Shown one piece after another: positions 21,671 to 21,749 of a stretch of 21,749 nucleotides of DNA. The position numbers and the translations under genes are program-made. Origin of the DNA: an uncultured Eubacteriales bacterium (GTDB taxonomy: Bacteria; Bacillota; Clostridia; Christensenellales; Aristaeellaceae); contig USDD01000044.1 in the NCBI GenBank assembly GCA_900553265.1, forward strand, positions 1-21,749. Direction: 5' to 3'. The notes beneath the pieces are model-generated. The model ran no database searches and was not told the origin of the DNA. It saw only the letters and a list, made by a program, of their open reading frames with translations. The stretch's first letter is position 1, and every line of letters begins with the position of its first letter.

Positions 21671-21731
21671 GCTCTACAATTCCGTCTGCCGCCGTAGAGC
21701 CTCAAAATAGCGACTCTACGAACTGTAGAGC
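21671..21731. repeat. Four alternating GCTCTAC/GTAGAGC heptamers
   Basis: GCTCTAC (21671-21677), GTAGAGC (21694-21700), ACTCTAC (21713-21719, one mismatch) and GTAGAGC (21725-21731). They form two inverted pairs, one with a 16-base and one with a five-base gap. They lie upstream of degV and at the end of the window, so the feature on the other side is not visible. They could be operator half-sites, the hairpin of a terminator, or an element end. Confidence 0.6.
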
Positions 21732-21749
21732 CGCGCAGCTTGTCAAAAA

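Noticed and set aside
1..21749. CRISPR arrays, prophage genes, toxin-antitoxin pairs or restriction systems
   Set aside because: I saw no regular direct repeats with spacers and no matching gene families on either strand.

Overview
The window (about 21.7 kb, mostly very G+C-rich, with strong AGGAGG-type ribosome binding sites and sigma-A-like promoters) looks like the chromosome of an anaerobic, probably gut-associated member of the Clostridia (Bacillota). Supporting signs are an FMN riboswitch with an ECF-type riboflavin transporter, a desulfoferrodoxin-type protein, a TnpV fragment of the Tn4451 type, a Cys-rich spore-coat-like protein and a SleB-like remnant. No gene for taxonomy proper (rRNA, ribosomal protein) is present, so the genus cannot be given.

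Layout. 1-2.7 kb: a secreted protein behind an ECF-type promoter, a Cys-rich coat-like protein, and a membrane-anchored protein of unknown function. 2.7-4.6 kb: ribU with its FMN riboswitch, divergent from a type I asparaginase gene; the two promoters lie back to back. 4.7-5.1 kb: four tRNA genes (Pro, Glu, a CAT tRNA that looks like Ile2, Asp) between a near-consensus promoter and a strong terminator. 5.2-6.9 kb: an ECF sigma factor and its DUF4179-type membrane anti-sigma factor. The sigma gene has a candidate promoter of the same form and spacing as the one at the window start. 6.9-9.2 kb: a leftward group of AraC regulator, DUF2148 ferredoxin-like protein, a strikingly A+T-rich Nudix gene (probably acquired) and a small Cys-rich DUF3795 protein. 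9.3-11.1 kb: L-fucose (D-arabinose) isomerase, divergent from that AraC gene. 11.2-12.0 kb: a duplicated hairpin element, then a fusion of an XRE helix-turn-helix with a desulfoferrodoxin in which one iron-ligand His is Asp.

12.1-13.9 kb is a patch of intermediate G+C: a truncated tnpV, an intact GH172 (DUF2961) gene and the tail of another probable mobile-element ORF. 14.0-15.3 kb is a tight operon of a SleB-like mini-protein, a cytidine-deaminase family protein and a YbaK/ProX-type editing protein. 15.3-20.7 kb is a glycan-use module: AraC regulator, GH78 alpha-L-rhamnosidase-like enzyme and SGNH esterase in one operon, divergent from an ADP-ribosylglycohydrolase-fold enzyme. A DegV lipid-binding protein follows, then four alternating GTAGAGC/GCTCTAC heptamers at the right end.

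How it fits together (inference): the two AraC genes each overlap the next gene by ATGA and each faces a divergent enzyme gene, so two regulated sugar modules are present, one around fucose/D-arabinose and one around rhamnose-containing, probably acetylated, plant polysaccharide. GH172 enzymes can release D-arabinofuranose or D-fructofuranose, and FucI also isomerises D-arabinose, so the island gene could feed the neighbouring isomerase. The most novel candidates are the HTH-desulfoferrodoxin with the altered iron site, the ADP-ribosylglycohydrolase-like enzyme in a rhamnose locus, and the ECF promoter shared by the sigma operon and the secreted protein.
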